Origin: Sandaracinus sp964481145
Lineage (GTDB): Bacteria > Myxococcota_A > Polyangia > Polyangiales > Sandaracinaceae
Assembly (NCBI GenBank): GCA_964481145.1
Contig: CAYZTA010000014.1
Location: 40,908-104,907, forward strand
DNA length: 64,000 bases
Reading direction: 5' to 3'
This document shows positions 45,349 to 54,080 of this stretch, piece by piece. The notes beneath the pieces are model-generated. The model was not told the DNA's origin. It made no database searches and was given only the letters and a program-made list of their open reading frames with translations. The position numbers and the translations under genes are program-made. Position 1 is the stretch's first letter; every line of letters starts with the position of its first letter.

Positions 45349-46901
45349 GGCACTTCGTTCTCACACGCTCGCATCCGCTCGTAACGTGCCCATGCATCAC
45401 CTCCGGTCGCGGCAAGCCTCCCCGCGAGCCGAATCGTCTCGTACGCTTCGAGCCAACGACGCAGAGGCGCAGCCTGCACCTCGAGCGACGCCAGAGACGC
45501 CTCCATCGCATGCAGATCTTCTTGTGCATCGAGCCACCGTGCACGCACATTTGATTGGGAAAGGAACGTACGAATGGCCCTGCCTTCGCGCTCCACCGTC
45601 GCCTGAAAATCTGGATGCCAAGGATCGTCGATGACAGGCCAACGCGAGAGCAAATCACCGACGAGCGTCCACCAAAGCTCTTCGGATTCGGCGTGCCTCT
45701 CCTCGAACGCGGCTTCGAGCTCGACGCTTCGAGTCGCAAGCGCATCGAGACGGGCTTGCACATCGGCCTCCGAGTTCACATTCAATCGCTGCCCAATCCC
45801 TGACACGACCGCTTCCTCTTCAGGGAGCGAGACTTCGACGCTGGTTCCGCTCCGAGGCGCGAGCGAGCGCAGCAACCGAGCGGACATCGTGGTCGGCAAG
45901 TCGAACGACAGCGCCACCACTCGCGCATAGGCGTTGGCTTCTCCGAACGTGATCACACCATCGTGATCGAGATCGATCGCCTCGCGCCGGTCGTGTCCAT
46001 GTCGATCACGCCCACGCAGGGCCTCGAGAAAATGAATCGACCAGGCTTCATGCTCGGCGCGATCGGGATGAGGATCACACCCACTCGCTTCTTCGTCCCA
46101 ACTCGTCGCAAAAAACCCACAAATATCGAGATTCGTAGGTCCAAATTCAGGGTCTGCCTGCGCGAAGGCGAGTTCGGCAAACCCTCCTGCATAGCACGAA
46201 GTGATCACGAGACGGATCGGACGTCGACCCCCTCGATGGGCGATCGCTTCGTAAAGACTCATCACGTCGAGTTCTGTGCCAGCCCACAAAAGAGCGCGCG
46301 AATCCACAGGCCGTTCCCCTCGATCTCCGTGTGCCGCGATCCACAGCAAAAGAGGAGATGTCTCCTGTTCCATGGCCGATGAGATCACACTCAACGTTCG
46401 ATCGAGCGTCGCAGGGCCGTGCACGTCGAGGCGTGTCGGTTGATATCTCGTACTTCGCTCACCTCGACCCGAAAGCAACCGCGCGAGCTCTCGCACGAGC
46501 GGATCGCCACGCTCGCTCGAATCAGTCACCTGCACCGAACGAGTCCCAGGCCCTCCTGCAAAAAGCACGACGCCTTCCGGACCGAAGATCTCACGAACGA
46601 GCAGAAGATCTTCTTCGAGCGAGAGCTGGTTCAACTCGGGTTCGGCCCCACCTCCTACCCCTATCCATCGAATGTGCTCAGGCATATCCGCCGGGTGGCC
46701 CTCTCCTGAGGGTTCGCGGTTCGAAACTTCGGACATGCCCTCCGATCTGAGATTCGTGCGCTCGCGCGTTTCCGCACCGCTCGTCAAATCCCACGCAAGC
46801 CCAAGCACCGCGAGGGCTAAAAACGCCACGACGATCTGCGCGCCACGGGTCACACGTCGAGCCCTCTCATCCACCCGCGGAGCATGCGCTCCATCGCTCA
46901 T
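45345..46901 (-). CDS. caspase-fold (clan CD) putative peptidase with EF-hand-like loop
   Basis: A 518-residue protein with one membrane helix (about 21-38), so the rest is probably periplasmic. The dyad fits clan CD peptidases (legumain/caspase type): His191 in LLLWIAAHGDRG and Cys236 in IRLVITSCYAGGFAEL, each after a hydrophobic strand. Asp310 to Glu321 (DLDHDGVITFGE) matches the EF-hand calcium loop D-x-D-x-D-G-x-I-x-x-x-E. The last 160 residues are Glu/Arg/Leu-rich helices, perhaps coiled coils. Calcium-controlled proteolysis is inferred. It overlaps the RNA-modification gene by four bases. Confidence 0.8.
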   Translation of the reverse strand: MSDGAHAPRVDERARRVTRGAQIVVAFLALAVLGLAWDLTSGAETRERTNLRSEGMSEVSNREPSGEGHPADMPEHIRWIGVGGGAEPELNQLSLEEDLLLVREIFGPEGVVLFAGGPGTRSVQVTDSSERGDPLVRELARLLSGRGERSTRYQPTRLDVHGPATLDRTLSVISSAMEQETSPLLLWIAAHGDRGERPVDSRALLWAGTELDVMSLYEAIAHRGGRRPIRLVITSCYAGGFAELAFAQADPEFGPTNLDICGFFATSWDEEASGCDPHPDRAEHEAWSIHFLEALRGRDRHGHDRREAIDLDHDGVITFGEANAYARVVALSFDLPTTMSARLLRSLAPRSGTSVEVSLPEEEAVVSGIGQRLNVNSEADVQARLDALATRSVELEAAFEERHAESEELWWTLVGDLLSRWPVIDDPWHPDFQATVEREGRAIRTFLSQSNVRARWLDAQEDLHAMEASLASLEVQAAPLRRWLEAYETIRLAGRLAATGGDAWARYERMRACENEVP

Positions 46902-46927
46902 GCGGACCAGGATGTTACAGTTTCAAA

Positions 46928-47434
46928 ATGCAAAGGCCCGCTCATTGCGACCTCGTCGTGCGCTCTGCAACCGAAACCGATCTTCCGGCGATGGCGCGGA
47001 TGGCTGCGGAGCTCGTCCGAATGCACCATACGATGGATCCCAAACGCTTTTTTCTCGCCAAAGGAATCGAGCGTGGTTACCGCGAATGGTTTGCACGTGA
47101 GCTGCAGAAATCGGACACGATTCTCCTCGTCGCTGTGCAAACGCCGCAAGAGAACGAGCCAATCGCGTATTGCTATGGCCGAATCGAAGAGCGCGATTGG
47201 AATCTCCTTTTGGATCGCCATGCCGCTCTCCACGATATTTTCGTGAGCCCCGATGCGCGACGATGCAGCGCCGCCTCCCTGCTCGTGGAGGCGTTCATCG
47301 CTCGAGCCACCACTCTCGGCGCGCCACGCATCGTGCTTTCAACGGCACATTCAAATCAAAAAGCCCAGCTTCTCTTCGAGAAACTGGGCTTTCGCCCGAC
47401 GATGATCGAGATGACGCGTGAGCTCGAACCCTAG
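46928..47434 (+). CDS. GNAT-family N-acetyltransferase
   Basis: A 168-residue acetyl-CoA-dependent transferase with unknown acceptor. The N-terminal strand LVVRSATETDLPAMARMAAEL is typical; ALHDIFVSPDARRCSAASLLVEAFIARA is motif A, in which the usual RGxGxG/A pyrophosphate loop is altered to RRCSAA; VLSTAHSNQKAQLLFEKLGF is motif B. It is divergent from the caspase-like gene and convergent with the UspA genes. Confidence 0.85.
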   Translation: MQRPAHCDLVVRSATETDLPAMARMAAELVRMHHTMDPKRFFLAKGIERGYREWFARELQKSDTILLVAVQTPQENEPIAYCYGRIEERDWNLLLDRHAALHDIFVSPDARRCSAASLLVEAFIARATTLGAPRIVLSTAHSNQKAQLLFEKLGFRPTMIEMTRELEP

Positions 47435-47462
47435 TCCGGAATATGCGGACACGCCCTAACAT

Positions 47463-47891
47463 TCAGCGCGGCTTGTACCGGACGGTGAGGACGGGACACG
47501 CCGCCATCCGCACGACGCGTTCGGCCACACTGCCGAGAAGGAAATGTTCGAGCCCAGTTCGGCCCGTCGTGCCGATCACGATGAGATCGCTCTCGAGATC
47601 TTTGGCAGCCTCGATGATCTCCGCATAAGGCGGACCCATCCGAAGATGACGGTGAATGACGACTCCATGACCGCTATATCGCTGCGCGAGCCTCTCGAGA
47701 TCGCTCTTGAGATCGCGCTCCATGCCCTTGGCGAGCTCTGAAGTGGACGATGCATAGGTCGAGAGCTGCCATACATGCACCAACTCGATTTCGGCGCCGA
47801 TCTTCCCGGCCAATTCGATCGCATATCGCAGCGCACTTTCAGCGGCATCTGAATAGTCGGTGGGAACCAAGATTTTCTTGATGGAAAGCAT
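47463..47891 (-). CDS. universal stress protein A (Usp) family
   Basis: A 142-residue single-domain Usp. It starts IKKILVPTDYSDAAESALRYAIELA (first strand and helix) and keeps the ATP-binding signature GTTGRTGLEHFLLGSVAERVVR (G-2x-G-9x-G-S). It probably binds ATP and acts in stress resistance. It lies 23 bases downstream of a second Usp gene on the same strand. Confidence 0.93.
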   Translation of the reverse strand: MLSIKKILVPTDYSDAAESALRYAIELAGKIGAEIELVHVWQLSTYASSTSELAKGMERDLKSDLERLAQRYSGHGVVIHRHLRMGPPYAEIIEAAKDLESDLIVIGTTGRTGLEHFLLGSVAERVVRMAACPVLTVRYKPR

Positions 47892-47914
47892 CGTATTACC
47901 TCAACAATTCCGAC

Positions 47915-48370
47915 TCATTTGTGTTTGGTTCGGTCGGGCGGGACAGTGAGAACAGGCACGGTCGATGTGCGGACGACTCGTTCGGCGACACTGCCGAGAA
48001 GCATATGTGAAATTCCCGTCCGCCCATGAGTGCCCATCACGATGAGCTCCGCGTTCAGCTGATTGGCCATCCGCGCGACCTCACGATCGGGCACGCCTTG
48101 CATCAAGTGCCCCTCGATCACGAGCTCGGGCTCTTTGTGACGAGCGATCATCGCGTCGAGGGATCGTTGCATTTCATTCGTGATCTCCGCAACGACATCA
48201 GGCCCGAGAATCACGGCACCGTCGGGAAACGCATAGACCGGCATCTGCCACACGTGCACGAGGTGGATCCCCGCGCCGAACTGGCGCGCGAGCGCGACGG
48301 CGTATTGCAATGCGCGTTCGGATGTTTCCGAGAAATCGACCGGACAAAGGATGCGATGAATGGCAGGCAT
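47915..48370 (-). CDS. universal stress protein A (Usp) family
   Basis: A 151-residue Usp paralogue of the next gene: MPAIHRILCPVDFSETSERALQYAVALA, and GTHGRTGISHMLLGSVAERVVR as the ATP-binding motif. The ATG at 48370 is chosen because the fold begins there. The two Usp genes probably share a promoter in 48371-48532. Confidence 0.92.
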   Translation of the reverse strand: MPAIHRILCPVDFSETSERALQYAVALARQFGAGIHLVHVWQMPVYAFPDGAVILGPDVVAEITNEMQRSLDAMIARHKEPELVIEGHLMQGVPDREVARMANQLNAELIVMGTHGRTGISHMLLGSVAERVVRTSTVPVLTVPPDRTKHK

Positions 48371-48532
48371 GGCTCTTTCTTGGTTGGACGTCAGGTGAAG
48401 AGAGACAGCAGCGTTCGCGCCAAGTGGAGCTTTGCACGAAAATTGCGCAAAAGTCTCCAGCATGGTTGTGTGCAAGTGCACGCCCGACCGGGCGTTGTCA
48501 ATGATGCGTCGGTTACCACATCACCGGGGGGT

Positions 48533-48784
48533 ATGAAGAGCGCCGAATCGACATGGGAACGTGAATACGAAGCGCTTGCAGCAATGCTGCGCGGCGCACC
48601 ACGCGTTCCGTGGAGTGCTCCCAAAAACGACGCCGCACGAAAAGCTGCGGTCGCCGAGCTCGTCTTTGCACTCGAGGAATGGGCACGACGAGCGCATGAC
48701 GAACATTCACGACGGGTTTGGTCGACCGCGCTCGAGCGAGCGCGCCAGCTCCATCGAAACGAACCCACCTCATCCGCAGCCTGA
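48533..48784 (+). CDS. small hypothetical protein (83 aa)
   Basis: Begins MKSAESTWEREYEALAAML and is mainly helical, charged and Ala-rich (ELVFALEEWARRAHDEHSRRVW). No family was recognised. The codon pattern and length of open frame suggest a real gene, but the ribosome site (GGGGGG) is poor. It diverges from the Usp genes. Confidence 0.5.
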   Translation: MKSAESTWEREYEALAAMLRGAPRVPWSAPKNDAARKAAVAELVFALEEWARRAHDEHSRRVWSTALERARQLHRNEPTSSAA

Positions 48785-48819
48785 TTCGACGGTACCCGTG
48801 AACATCTGCGCAGCACGCC

Positions 48820-49341
48820 CTAACAGGGGATGCTCCTCATGAGGGCGTTGGCGTGTACCTTCCGAACGATGCGGACCAGCTCGTCCAACGCAATCGGCTT
48901 GCTCAGACAAATCGCTCCCCGAATTTCCTTGGAAAGCTCGTCGGCGAAGTTCTGTCCTGAGGCGACGACCCTAGGAATGTGAGCCCAGCGTGGATTCGCA
49001 TCCATGCGTCTGAGCAAGGCATATCCGTCATCACGTGGCATCGCGATATCGGTGATGACGACGTCGATCGACACCGTTTCGAGCACAGCCAAGGCCTCGG
49101 TCACTTCCGTCGCCGCGATCGGATGGGCTCCGTGCCACGCGAGATACTCCGTGATCATCGAGAGTGTATCCTCGTGATCGTCGACCACGAGCACCGTCAG
49201 CCCCCGAAGAGATTGCGGCTGAGCGTGTCCCTGCTCGTTCGGCACCAAGCTTGGACACTCCGTCATCACATCACTTGCGAAAGACGCCTCGACAGGTGGC
49301 CAACCCGAGAGCAACTTTCTCTTCGTACGGGGAGCTTCCAT
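48820..49341 (-). CDS. single-domain response regulator
   Basis: A 173-residue receiver protein with no output domain. After about 50 unstructured residues it shows LTVLVVDDHEDTLSMI (acidic pocket), DVVITDIAMPRDDGY with the phosphoacceptor Asp, RVVASGQNF (Ser/Thr switch region) and ICLSKPIALDELV with the conserved Lys. CheY/Spo0F-like relay role is inferred. An AAAGG site precedes the ATG at 49341. No histidine kinase is adjacent. It diverges from a receiver-like gene. Confidence 0.88.
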   Translation of the reverse strand: MEAPRTKRKLLSGWPPVEASFASDVMTECPSLVPNEQGHAQPQSLRGLTVLVVDDHEDTLSMITEYLAWHGAHPIAATEVTEALAVLETVSIDVVITDIAMPRDDGYALLRRMDANPRWAHIPRVVASGQNFADELSKEIRGAICLSKPIALDELVRIVRKVHANALMRSIPC

Positions 49342-49445
49342 TTCTGGCCTTTCTTGAAACAAAGCTAGGCGCAGGAAGAGGGGTGGCAAGCAAACATGAC
49401 GAAACGCGAGCTTTGGAGGTCCCCCCATCAATTTTCGGAGATGAT

Positions 49446-50222
49446 ATGCGCGTGATGAACACGAACCCGGAGATGCCGCTCGAGCCGAGCCGTGACTCTT
49501 CGGCCGAAGTGCGTTCAGGGGTCCGTCGCACGCAACTCGAATCGCTCCTCGAGGCTGCACTCCCAGCACATTCGATCCATCGCGACATGTTTCGCAGCAT
49601 CGTCCACGACTCTCTCGTGCGTGCGAAGCTCCCCGCAGTCCCACGAGACATTCCTGGTTTGCGCGCGTTCGTCGCTCATATCCTCGCAGCAGAGGTACAC
49701 GACCGGCTCGGCCCCGATGCGACACGGTCGATGCTCGCAAGCATCGAAGCTCGCATCCGAATCCTCGAAGTGCGCGCAGATCACGCATGTTCGAGTTCGA
49801 AGCACGAGCTGCATGCAGACATCGACAGCCACGCCGATGTTCCTGCTGTCGTCTATGTGCTTGCAAATCATCCGGCGATCGCCGCACGCATTCGTATGCT
49901 GCTCAGCGAGCGCGCCGAAGTGTTGCGGGCACGCTCGCTCGAAGACGTGCTGCGGGCGAGCGCGTTGCGAGCAGGTTGGAGGAGCACGGCGCTCATCGAT
50001 CTGCGCCCTGGCAGTCGGCTCGACGTGCCCGTGAGCGAAACTCTCATGCGTGTCCTCGAGCGCATGCGCGCCGTCGTGTGGGCCGATCATGTGGCGATCG
50101 CGGACATTCGTCGTCGCGCACCCGACGGGCGAATCGTCACTTGTGGTCCGGAAGTGAGACCCGAAAACGTCGCGTTGCTCATCGAACACGAGCTGCACTC
50201 CGAACAGCGCGCTTTGTCGTGA
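49446..50222 (+). CDS. hypothetical regulator with pseudo-receiver-like C-terminus
   Basis: A 258-residue protein. Residues about 20-115 are helical (RRTQLESLLEAALPAHSIHRDMFRSIVHDSLVRAKL...). The C-terminal half (AVVYVLANHPAIAARIRMLLSERAEVLRARSLEDVLRA, TALIDLRPGSRLDV, LERMRAVVWA) follows the alternating strand-helix order of a receiver domain but lacks its acidic pair and Lys; one Asp (LIDLRPG) lies where the phosphoacceptor would be. It may be a signal-independent relative. It is convergent with the receiver gene that ends at 50226. Confidence 0.65.
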   Translation: MRVMNTNPEMPLEPSRDSSAEVRSGVRRTQLESLLEAALPAHSIHRDMFRSIVHDSLVRAKLPAVPRDIPGLRAFVAHILAAEVHDRLGPDATRSMLASIEARIRILEVRADHACSSSKHELHADIDSHADVPAVVYVLANHPAIAARIRMLLSERAEVLRARSLEDVLRASALRAGWRSTALIDLRPGSRLDVPVSETLMRVLERMRAVVWADHVAIADIRRRAPDGRIVTCGPEVRPENVALLIEHELHSEQRALS

Positions 50223-50225
50223 TTT

Positions 50226-50657
50226 TCAGGCCGCGCGCGAACCCAGTGGGCGATGGGGCGTGCGAATCAGGGTCGCGACCAAAAGGCGCAACTCGTCGAC
50301 ATCATAGGGGCGCTCGATCACGCCTTTGGCTCCGAACTGTGCCGCCGCCCGACGCAACGTCGGTTCTCCCGCGGGGATCATCAAGAGGATGGGCGGCCTC
50401 TCCGGTGCTCCATCAGTCAATCCGAGCACTTCGAGACCGGTAAAACCGCTGAGCTCGATGTCGGCGATCACGACATGAAATCGAGTTTCATGCGTCGCGA
50501 CGAGCCGCTCGAGCAGTTCGACACCATCCTCGACGCCCGTCACGTGATGACCATCTTTGCGCAGCGTCTCGTCAATCTGCACACGAAGCCCTGGGTCTTC
50601 GGTGGCGACGAGTACGTGCGCACGTGCAGCGAACGAGTCTTCGACCTGCACATTCAT
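50226..50657 (-). CDS. receiver-domain protein, degenerate active site
   Basis: A 143-residue receiver. The strand VLVATEDPGLRVQI has Thr-Glu in place of the first acidic pair; HVVIADIELSGFTGLEVL retains the phosphoacceptor Asp; GVIERPYDVDEL has Arg instead of the conserved Lys. Phosphorylation may be slow or absent. It ends four bases from the convergent receiver-like gene. An inverted repeat lies in its leader. Confidence 0.85.
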   Translation of the reverse strand: MNVQVEDSFAARAHVLVATEDPGLRVQIDETLRKDGHHVTGVEDGVELLERLVATHETRFHVVIADIELSGFTGLEVLGLTDGAPERPPILLMIPAGEPTLRRAAAQFGAKGVIERPYDVDELRLLVATLIRTPHRPLGSRAA

Positions 50658-50979
50658 GAGGACCTCCTACGCACGACAAAGCAGTTCGATATCGGACGTG
50701 CGACATCGAGCTGCTTTGCATCGAACGATCCACTGGGCAGGCTTCACCCGGAACCGTGTCGAAGCCGGATGCGTCTCGTCTCGAGGCCGTGTCAGCGGAC
50801 GTGGTGCACGATCTCGCCTGCGCTTCCCGACGAGACACGCTGCTGTCCGATCGCAAGGGTCACACATCGTTGCGCTTCGGGGTCAACACCGGCTTCGTCG
50901 GTGGCATCCATTCACTGGGGCGACGCTCGGGAGGAGACGCGACCCAACAGAGGTGCATCAAACGCGCTATAAGCCTGGC
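50658..50979. other. 322-base intergenic region
   Basis: No gene is supported here. AAAGCAGTTCGAT (50678-50690) and ATCGAGCTGCTTT (50704-50716) form a 13-bp inverted repeat with one mismatch (a possible G-U pair) and a 13-base loop, 21-59 bases upstream of the receiver start; it may be an operator or a leader hairpin. The right part would hold the promoter of the next plus-strand gene. Confidence 0.5.
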
Positions 50980-51264
50980 ATGAGCTTTGGACGAAACCCG
51001 CATGTCGCGAAAGCAGAAGCTGCGGAACAGAAAGCCAATGACGCGCGTGACGACGACACGCGCAGACGCGCATATCACGAGGCAGCACACCTCTGGGATC
51101 GCGCGGCAGAGCGCGAGAAGCCCGGAAAAAAGCGCGATGAATATCAGCGCAATGCGGAGAACAATCGCTCCCTCGCGATGGACGAGCGTGCGATGGACGA
51201 GCTCGAAAACGACGAGTCCCAGCCACCTCCATCGAATGTGATCCCGTTCAAACGAACGCTCTGA
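50980..51264 (+). CDS. small conserved-looking charged protein (94 aa)
   Basis: Begins MSFGRNPHVAKAEAAEQKANDARDDDTRRRAYHEAAHLWDRAAEREKPGKKRDEYQ. It is highly charged, helical and without Cys, with a TPR-like Ala/Glu helix pair and a proline-rich tail ending NVIPFKRTL. Similar short proteins are familiar from myxobacterial genomes, but no function is known to me. It is likely cytoplasmic and transcribed alone. Confidence 0.8.
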   Translation: MSFGRNPHVAKAEAAEQKANDARDDDTRRRAYHEAAHLWDRAAEREKPGKKRDEYQRNAENNRSLAMDERAMDELENDESQPPPSNVIPFKRTL

Positions 51265-51285
51265 CCCGAGTCGCCCTGATCCTGG

Positions 51286-52515
51286 TCAGCGATCCGTTCG
51301 CGACGCTTCGTCCACAAGAAAACACGCCAAGGCCAAGGTGCGCATTCGCAAGCTCGCCAGGCTGCAGTACTCGCGCGTTTGATGAAAATGCTCCCCCCAC
51401 GGACCGAGCCCATCGATGCAAGGGACTCCGAATCCAGAGAGCAGATTCGCATCGGATCCGCCTCCCTGAAGCGGCGCCTCACCGATCGAGAGGCCACATC
51501 GAACAGCATGGACTTCGTATCTTCGTCGCAGCTCCTCGCTTGCGTCACTCGCCTCCATGGGAGGTCGCGTGATGCCCCCTTCGAGGACGAACCGCACCGC
51601 GCGGAGTTTCTCTGGAACACCAAGAAGCCCCGCATACGGCTCGATCACGAGCTGCTTGAGAGCCGACTCCAGCTCAGCCGCGTCCGCAGCGCGTTCGAAG
51701 CGCGCATCGAGCTGAAGACTCGCCTCCTCCGGAACGGTATTTTTCGCCGTCCCGCCCTGAAAAATCCCGACGCTTACCGTGAGCCCCCGCCTGTAGTCGG
51801 TGAGCGCTTCGAGTTTCGGCACGAGGAGTGAGAGCGCATGAATGGCACTGACTCCTCGAGCGTGATGATTGCCCGCATGGGCCGCGCGTCCATGCGCATG
51901 AATCGCCCAGAGGCCGCCCCCACGACGTCGCGTCACGATCTGATCTTTGACTCGACCCGCTTCGAAGACGAGGGCGGCATGGGTTCGCTCCGAAAGGGAC
52001 TCGAAGAGCGTTCGGGATGATGGTGAGCCCACCTCTTCATCGCTCACGCACACGAAACGAGCGCGTAAATGGCTCCAAAACTCGGGCGCCGCCTCTCGCA
52101 CGGCGTGGAGCGCGAAGAGCACAGTCGTGAGCCCCGACTTCATATCGAGCACACCGGGACCCTTCGCGATGTCCTCTTCGCGTGTGAAGCGCTCGAAGCC
52201 AAGAGAGCGAGGAAACACGGTATCGACATGCCCCACGAGCGCCAGGGCTCGATCATTCACGCCACATGCGGGCGTAGAATACACTCGATGATCCGCGTAC
52301 TTCCCATCCGGATCCGGACAACGCGTCACCGAAAGCCCACACTGCACGGCGCCCTCGTCGACGATGCAGGCCGCGCGTTCGACATCCTCTCGATCGATCG
52401 TGTAGCTCGGCTGCTCGACGAGACGCGCGAGAAGCGGCACCTGCATCACCTCGAAACGGCTCGCCACGGCATCGCGCAGCTTGGTGAAAACGAGTTCGCT
52501 TGGGGTCTCGGACAC
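51286..52515 (-). CDS. M20-family metallopeptidase (glutamate carboxypeptidase-like)
   Basis: A 409-residue zinc-dependent exopeptidase, cytoplasmic, releasing C-terminal amino acids such as glutamate. ALVGHVDTVFP supplies the first His and Asp, KGPGVLDMKSGL the bridging Asp, FVCVSDEEVGS the catalytic Glu pair, and the C-terminal EHFHQTREY the last His. The inner dimerisation lid (GGGLWAIHAHGRAAHAGNHHARGVSAIHAL) is complete. No signal peptide is present. It resembles carboxypeptidase G2-type enzymes. The gene stands alone. Confidence 0.9.
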   Translation of the reverse strand: MSETPSELVFTKLRDAVASRFEVMQVPLLARLVEQPSYTIDREDVERAACIVDEGAVQCGLSVTRCPDPDGKYADHRVYSTPACGVNDRALALVGHVDTVFPRSLGFERFTREEDIAKGPGVLDMKSGLTTVLFALHAVREAAPEFWSHLRARFVCVSDEEVGSPSSRTLFESLSERTHAALVFEAGRVKDQIVTRRRGGGLWAIHAHGRAAHAGNHHARGVSAIHALSLLVPKLEALTDYRRGLTVSVGIFQGGTAKNTVPEEASLQLDARFERAADAAELESALKQLVIEPYAGLLGVPEKLRAVRFVLEGGITRPPMEASDASEELRRRYEVHAVRCGLSIGEAPLQGGGSDANLLSGFGVPCIDGLGPWGEHFHQTREYCSLASLRMRTLALACFLVDEASRTDR

Positions 52516-52594
52516 GGATTCCGCTATACCATGCTTGCCATGAATCGTTCACGCGCCCCTCGCGTCGACACCATCACATGACGAGAAATCTCTG

Positions 52595-53044
52595 ATGCAG
52601 CTCTCATTTTGGCTGAAATTCGTGACCTCTTGCGTCCTCCTGAGTGCACTCGGATCCACCGTCTTCGCCCAAACACGAGAGCGACGGCGACGCGAGCCGG
52701 CGGCCATCCCGATGGACGCCACCATTCAATGGACGGTCTTCGTCTCGGCTTACGAAGACACACCTGCACGCCGAACGAACGTCGCGACCGAACCAGGAAC
52801 GATCGGGGTGCCCATCGCCGGATGGCAGTGTCGCTATTCGGCCCCCAACCGAGCGCAACTCGATGGCACGAACTGGTCGGAGATGCGCACCCTCGAATGC
52901 ACCCATGGCAATGCGGTCGTCAGCACGACCGGCTTCTGCCAAATCGCAGGAGCATCGTGGGGCGCGCGTGCAGCCATGCTTTCACTCGGCAGCACCGCAG
53001 CCGACAGCCGCGCCACCGTCACACTCGATTGTGCAATGCATTGA
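52595..53044 (+). CDS. exported hypothetical protein
   Basis: A 149-residue protein with a Sec signal (LKFVTSCVLLSALGSTVFAQ) and a compact beta-looking body with four Cys (WQCRYSAP, RTLECTHG, TGFCQIAG, TLDCAMH), probably two disulfides. Function unknown; likely periplasmic. Its 3' end overlaps the convergent methyltransferase gene by 26 bases. Confidence 0.75.
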   Translation: MQLSFWLKFVTSCVLLSALGSTVFAQTRERRRREPAAIPMDATIQWTVFVSAYEDTPARRTNVATEPGTIGVPIAGWQCRYSAPNRAQLDGTNWSEMRTLECTHGNAVVSTTGFCQIAGASWGARAAMLSLGSTAADSRATVTLDCAMH

Positions 53045-54080
53045 TGTCGGGGGCGTCGAGATGCAGCGGACGATCCGTCACCACGAAAATGTATTCGGTG
53101 TTTCGAAGATGCGAGACCTGTCCGACCTTTGCGCCGCGCGGATTGTAAATGCCGATCTGGGCGCCCACGTATCGTTTGTAGTCGCGCGCAATCACAGCGA
53201 CATCCCCTCGTGAACGGAGCATCTTTTCGATCGCTTCACGCGAGACATATCCTTCATCACTGAAGCTCACGACGAGAGAGCGCGCTCGGATCTTCGAGAT
53301 GATCTCGGAGAGCGCTTCTTCCGCGGTGCGCTTGGAGTTGAAGACGCTACGGCGTGCTTTGACATCGACCCTCTTGCACGCGAGCCCATACACCTCAGGC
53401 GCATCCCAGCGCACGAGCGTCTCCCAGACGTGATAGTTGCCGAGATACGAGTGCTGATTGTAAGGCGGATCGATATACGCCACATCGGTCTCGAGCTTCG
53501 ACGCCGCCTCGAACGCATCGAGGTTGTGCGCCTCGCATCGACCCGCCGCGATGCGAGGCAGCACATCGGGCAAACGCAACTCGAGATCATTGGCGGAGCG
53601 CTCCGACCATTGCTTGAGCCAAGCCATCTGCACACCCGTCGTCGAATCCACGCGATCGGCGGCTTCCATCAGCGACGTGAGCATCACGGCTTCGAGATTC
53701 GGGGGCAGATCCTTTTGCGCGATCGCTTCTCGGATCGCCTCGATGCGCATCCCGTTTTTCGGCTGAAAATACCTAGATTTCTCGCAATACGTCTCCGTGA
53801 ACCATCCGGCTTTTCCCGGCAGGCGCATGAACTCCGAAATCAAGAGGCGGGCGTCGTGCTCGATGTCTTCTCGATCGGCTTGGACATAACAGCGCCCGAT
53901 CACGTGCGCATAGGTATTGTGATCGTTCGCGAGCACCCGATGCCCCGCACGCTTGAGCGCATGCCCTACCCTCGACGTTCCCGAAAAGAGATCGAGGACG
54001 CTTGCACGTGGATCGAGCGCATCCACGATCGTTCGGATCGTATCGACGAGTACACGTTTGGAACCAAGATATTTGATCAT
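53019..54080 (-). CDS. D12-class DNA adenine-N6 methyltransferase
   Basis: A 353-residue enzyme that would methylate adenine in DNA. It begins MIKYLGSKRVLVDTI (YLGSK motif of the Dam/D12 class), SVLDLFSGTSRVGHALKRAG is the SAM-binding region and VAYIDPPYNQHSYLGNY the catalytic DPPY. The C-terminal part (RDYKRYVGAQIGIYNPRG...LRNTEYIFVVTD) is typical for the class. No cognate restriction gene is near, so it may be an orphan regulator or a phage/plasmid relic. The ATG at 54080 overlaps the upstream MgtC-like stop by ATGA. Confidence 0.9.
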   Translation of the reverse strand: MIKYLGSKRVLVDTIRTIVDALDPRASVLDLFSGTSRVGHALKRAGHRVLANDHNTYAHVIGRCYVQADREDIEHDARLLISEFMRLPGKAGWFTETYCEKSRYFQPKNGMRIEAIREAIAQKDLPPNLEAVMLTSLMEAADRVDSTTGVQMAWLKQWSERSANDLELRLPDVLPRIAAGRCEAHNLDAFEAASKLETDVAYIDPPYNQHSYLGNYHVWETLVRWDAPEVYGLACKRVDVKARRSVFNSKRTAEEALSEIISKIRARSLVVSFSDEGYVSREAIEKMLRSRGDVAVIARDYKRYVGAQIGIYNPRGAKVGQVSHLRNTEYIFVVTDRPLHLDAPDINALHNRV

